Shown here: positions 13,647 to 15,424 of the stretch, piece after piece
How positions within the stretch are numbered: position 1 is the first letter of the stretch
Layout of the letters: each line of letters begins with the position of its first letter
Assembly (NCBI GenBank): GCA_964511945.1
Contig: CAZEHO010000051.1
Span: 1-15,424 of the forward strand
Reading direction: 5' to 3'
Origin: CAZEHO01 sp964511945
Lineage (GTDB): Bacteria > Actinomycetota > Acidimicrobiia > Spongiisociales > UBA11373
DNA: 15,424 nt
Program-made: the position numbers and the translations under genes
Notes under the pieces: generated by a model
What the model was told of the DNA's origin: nothing
The model's database searches: none
Seen by the model: the letters and a program-made list of their open reading frames with translations, nothing else

Positions 13647-14093
13647 TCAGAGAGCCCTAGGCTCGGTCGCTTCTTTCGGCAACTCGTCGCTCTCCTGGTA
13701 GGTGGCCACGCCAAGCCGAGGCCGAGGACCGAGGAACCACGCTGTCGCGGCGTGTAGTGCCCGGGCAACGATCTGAAGACCGAGACCCTCCGGAGTCAGT
13801 GGTGCTACTGCAAACAGCGCCCAAGTGAATCCGCACGCCGAACGGGTGTTGAATCCCCTGGGCTCGAGGTAGCCAGAGAAGCGAGTCCCATCGAAGCTCC
13901 CAAGCATGCCCAACTGGCGCCATAGCCCAAAGACATGCCGTACCTCGGTGAGTGGGTCCGATCCTTCGCCCAGACTTCCGGGAGCGGACGAGGCAGGAGT
14001 TGCATCGGAGTCGGGAAGGAACCAGAACTTGCAGCCTTCTCTGCCGAAGTGAGGTCTGCTGATGACTGCTATTGGGATCCCGATTGCATTCAT
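13647..14093 (-). CDS. Hypothetical protein downstream of toxin immunity gene
   Basis: A 148-residue protein that I do not recognise. ATG 14093-14091 is preferred: AGGAAG lies about 14 bases upstream, and the frame before it lies in the end of the immunity gene. The sequence starts with a beta-like hydrophobic stretch 'IGIPIAVIS'. It has a Ser/Pro/Gly-rich acidic patch ('SSAPGSLGEGSDPL'), then 'VRHVFGLWRQLGMLGSFDGTRF' and a hydrophobic 'GFTWALFAVAPLTPEGLGLQ'. No signal peptide or clear membrane segment is seen. It starts 43 bp after the immunity stop on the same strand, so it is likely co-transcribed with the toxin and immunity genes. It might be a second or orphan immunity protein, but this is inference from position only. 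Confidence 0.55.
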   Translation of the reverse strand: MNAIGIPIAVISRPHFGREGCKFWFLPDSDATPASSAPGSLGEGSDPLTEVRHVFGLWRQLGMLGSFDGTRFSGYLEPRGFNTRSACGFTWALFAVAPLTPEGLGLQIVARALHAATAWFLGPRPRLGVATYQESDELPKEATEPRAL

Positions 14094-14136
14094 TCGTTGT
14101 CTTCGGCTTCCTGCCGCTTGAACTAGCGGTGTTCGC

Positions 14137-14664
14137 TCACAGCAGCGCCTGAGCCTTGGCCAGGGTGGTCTCGAAGTAGTCGATCTGAGCATCTGTGCCG
14201 GAGATCACTCGGTGGGCGAATCCGGCTATGCGGAGGTCGAAGGCGACGTGGTACCTAGGATTGAGGACGTCAAATCCCATGACGACGTGTCGCTGATACG
14301 CGACACTCTTCCTTCCGCCGGTGGTGAAGAACTCCCAACGGAGCTTCCCGTTCGACGCGGCGATCAGCTGTTCTCCTAGGTAGAGGCCGATGTCGAGCAC
14401 CACGGAGTACCAGCGATTGGCAAGGCGGCCGGAGCCGTCTTCATTTGGTTCAACCGATCCGACGAACCACTCCCCAAGCTGCCTGAGACCATTCGGGTGA
14501 TCGAGCTCAACTCCGTTGACGGATGCCAGGGTACGAAGCATTTCGATCCGATTCGGCAGCTCGTCCAACAGTCGTTGGTAGGCTGCCCTGGCCTCTCGAC
14601 GGGGCAACTCTCCGGGAGGGCCGTCTACCCCCGGATCGAAGACTTCGTACGTGCCCCAGATCAT
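14137..14664 (-). CDS. Probable immunity protein of the RHS toxin
   Basis: A 175-residue soluble protein. It starts 'MIWGTYEVFDPGVDGPPGEL', contains 'RREARAAYQRLLDELPNRIEML', a middle region 'RWYSVVLDIGLYLGEQLI', and 'LRWEFFTTGGRKSVAYQRHVVMGF'. It is rich in aromatic and acidic residues, as immunity proteins often are. The ATG at 14664-14662 overlaps the toxin TGA as ATGA, the tight coupling expected for a toxin/immunity pair. A GTG at 14682 in the same frame is an alternative start (22-bp overlap) with an AGGGA upstream. The role is deduced from position directly after an RHS toxin tip and from size. The expected job is to bind and block the nuclease tip in the producer and its kin. Confidence 0.75.
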   Translation of the reverse strand: MIWGTYEVFDPGVDGPPGELPRREARAAYQRLLDELPNRIEMLRTLASVNGVELDHPNGLRQLGEWFVGSVEPNEDGSGRLANRWYSVVLDIGLYLGEQLIAASNGKLRWEFFTTGGRKSVAYQRHVVMGFDVLNPRYHVAFDLRIAGFAHRVISGTDAQIDYFETTLAKAQALL

Positions 14665-15424
14665 GGTGCGATCGTTGTCCACGGAATCCCTGCCTCAGAT
14701 AGTGCGTTCGCAAGTGGGCCGGTGGGCCCAACCAGTCCCGTCGTAGGGCTGGGCGAGAATACCCACACAACAGCATCGATGTCACCGTTCCTCATCAGCT
14801 CGAGATCACGTGCAATCTGTCGCCGCGTGTGCGCTGTGAGAGAAGTCCGCCCCACCTTCGACTCAATCGCTAGGCCATCAGACAGGACATCCACAACTCG
14901 CCGGCCACTTGCCGCCTCCATGGGTACTCCGCGGGCTGATCCCGGGAACCAACTGGCAATCCGGGCTTCGGCCTCGAGTCCTACCTCCCGGTTCACAGTG
15001 ACCTGCGCGGGGTTCAGCATCTGAGCAGCCTCGTCGCTGAACCGAAGGCCTTTGGCGAAGTCACCTATGAGAAACAGAATCCCGGCAGCCGAGATCGCGG
15101 CGTTGACCGTGTCGCCTTCGCCAAGGTAGAGGAGAGCGTTCAGCCCATCAGCGAATCCTGTCGGATCAGCGACCCCTACCACATCGAGAAGGAAGTGGGT
15201 GAAGCCGAGTAGGTGGTCATCGGTTTCCGGGGCCACGTAGGTGGTCGGACAGTGGTAGCCGCTGCATTCGGTGACGAGACCGTCTCCTCCTGAGATTGTG
15301 GTGGTCTGATTGCCTGCCCAGAAGTCACAACTCCAGCCGTCGGCGTCTCCGGAGAAGTCTGTGCAGTGCCCGGTTGGGTCGGTGTGGTTGGTGGGGTTGT
15401 TGTGGACGTAGGTGTATCGGTTGT
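14661..15424 (-). CDS. RHS-repeat polymorphic toxin, C-terminal part (partial) with nuclease-like tip
   Basis: The frame is open to the window edge and ends with TGA at 14663-14661; 253 residues are visible. They begin with the end of the RHS core, 'NRYTYVHNNPTNHTDPTGH'. A linker with four Cys (visible residues 20, 32, 53, 58) follows. Then comes a hydrophobic pretoxin segment ('FADGLNALLYLGEGDTVNAA', 'GILFLIGDFAKGL'). The C-terminal tip has E(A)E, 'RRVVDVL' (Asp178) and 'AIESKVG' (Glu187, Lys189), then 'RRQIARDLELM', which fits a PD-(D/E)xK-type nuclease fold. Such toxins are delivered to neighbouring cells, and the tip cuts nucleic acid. The start, RHS repeats and secretion signal lie outside the window. 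The immunity gene overlaps its stop. Confidence 0.88.
   Translation of the reverse strand, partial: NRYTYVHNNPTNHTDPTGHCTDFSGDADGWSCDFWAGNQTTTISGGDGLVTECSGYHCPTTYVAPETDDHLLGFTHFLLDVVGVADPTGFADGLNALLYLGEGDTVNAAISAAGILFLIGDFAKGLRFSDEAAQMLNPAQVTVNREVGLEAEARIASWFPGSARGVPMEAASGRRVVDVLSDGLAIESKVGRTSLTAHTRRQIARDLELMRNGDIDAVVWVFSPSPTTGLVGPTGPLANALSEAGIPWTTIAP

Larger units (their letters stand above)
11792..15424. mobile_element. Probable integrative element at tRNA-Ile (left end; continues beyond window)
   Basis: The intact tRNA-Ile 3' end, a convergent tyrosine integrase immediately next to it, and accessory genes (small Cys protein, unknown protein, immunity protein, RHS toxin tail) with base composition unlike the left half of the window are the usual layout of a tRNA-targeted island. 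No second copy of the tRNA-Ile 3' end is visible, so the far boundary lies outside or has been lost. The toxin genes may belong to the element or to the host flank; this cannot be decided here. Confidence 0.5.

Noticed and set aside
13848..13862. GAATCCCCT resembling the T arm of tRNA-Ala
   Set aside because: Only nine bases match and it lies inside a coding region; chance is sufficient.
14093..14192. Longer start (14192) for the unknown 148-residue protein
   Set aside because: The extra residues overlap the immunity gene's end and are Arg/Pro/Cys-rich shadow sequence. The 14093 ATG has an upstream AGGAAG.

Overview
This is high-GC DNA from an actinobacterium. The evidence is a CrgA division protein, a class E sortase, GTG starts, at least one leaderless-looking start, and a PASTA-repeat tail next to a TrpG/sortase/CrgA group. 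A deep-branching class such as Acidimicrobiia is a guess from general style; nothing here fixes the genus.

Left part (1-8108): The end of a PASTA-domain protein (probably a PknB-type kinase) enters from the left. It is followed by a DUF1992 gene, a VOC-fold protein, and a luciferase-like flavin/F420 oxidoreductase. Next comes a complete BMP-family ABC importer on the minus strand, in the order lipoprotein binding protein, double ATPase, two permeases. A hairpin lies between the binding-protein gene and the ATPase gene. Divergent from the binding protein is an adenosine/adenine deaminase whose motifs fit adenine deaminase better. Together these look like a purine uptake and salvage unit.

Middle part (8119-11416): trpG/pabA and a class E sortase form a minus-strand pair, with crgA divergent from them. 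Downstream are a thiolase and a small membrane zinc-ribbon protein. PASTA/PknB, TrpG, CrgA and the tRNA-Ala/tRNA-Ile pair also occur together beside gyrA near the origin in Mycobacterium tuberculosis. The window is therefore probably origin-proximal chromosome, with the purine unit inserted in the conserved block. Three DnaA-box-like 9-mers lie after crgA.

Right part (11513-15424): tRNA-Ala(TGC) and tRNA-Ile(GAT) lie in tandem. A 23-bp copy of the 3' end of tRNA-Ala lies 102 bp downstream of the original, which looks like the scar of a lost integrative element. Directly after tRNA-Ile, convergent to it and separated by a strong hairpin, is a tyrosine integrase. This suggests a resident element that uses the tRNA-Ile 3' end and continues beyond the window. 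Its visible cargo is a small Cys-containing protein, an unknown 148-residue protein, a probable immunity protein, and the C-terminal end of an RHS-repeat polymorphic toxin. The toxin tip carries a D...ExK nuclease-like motif. The immunity gene overlaps the toxin stop codon. This toxin/immunity tail is the most interesting system in the window.
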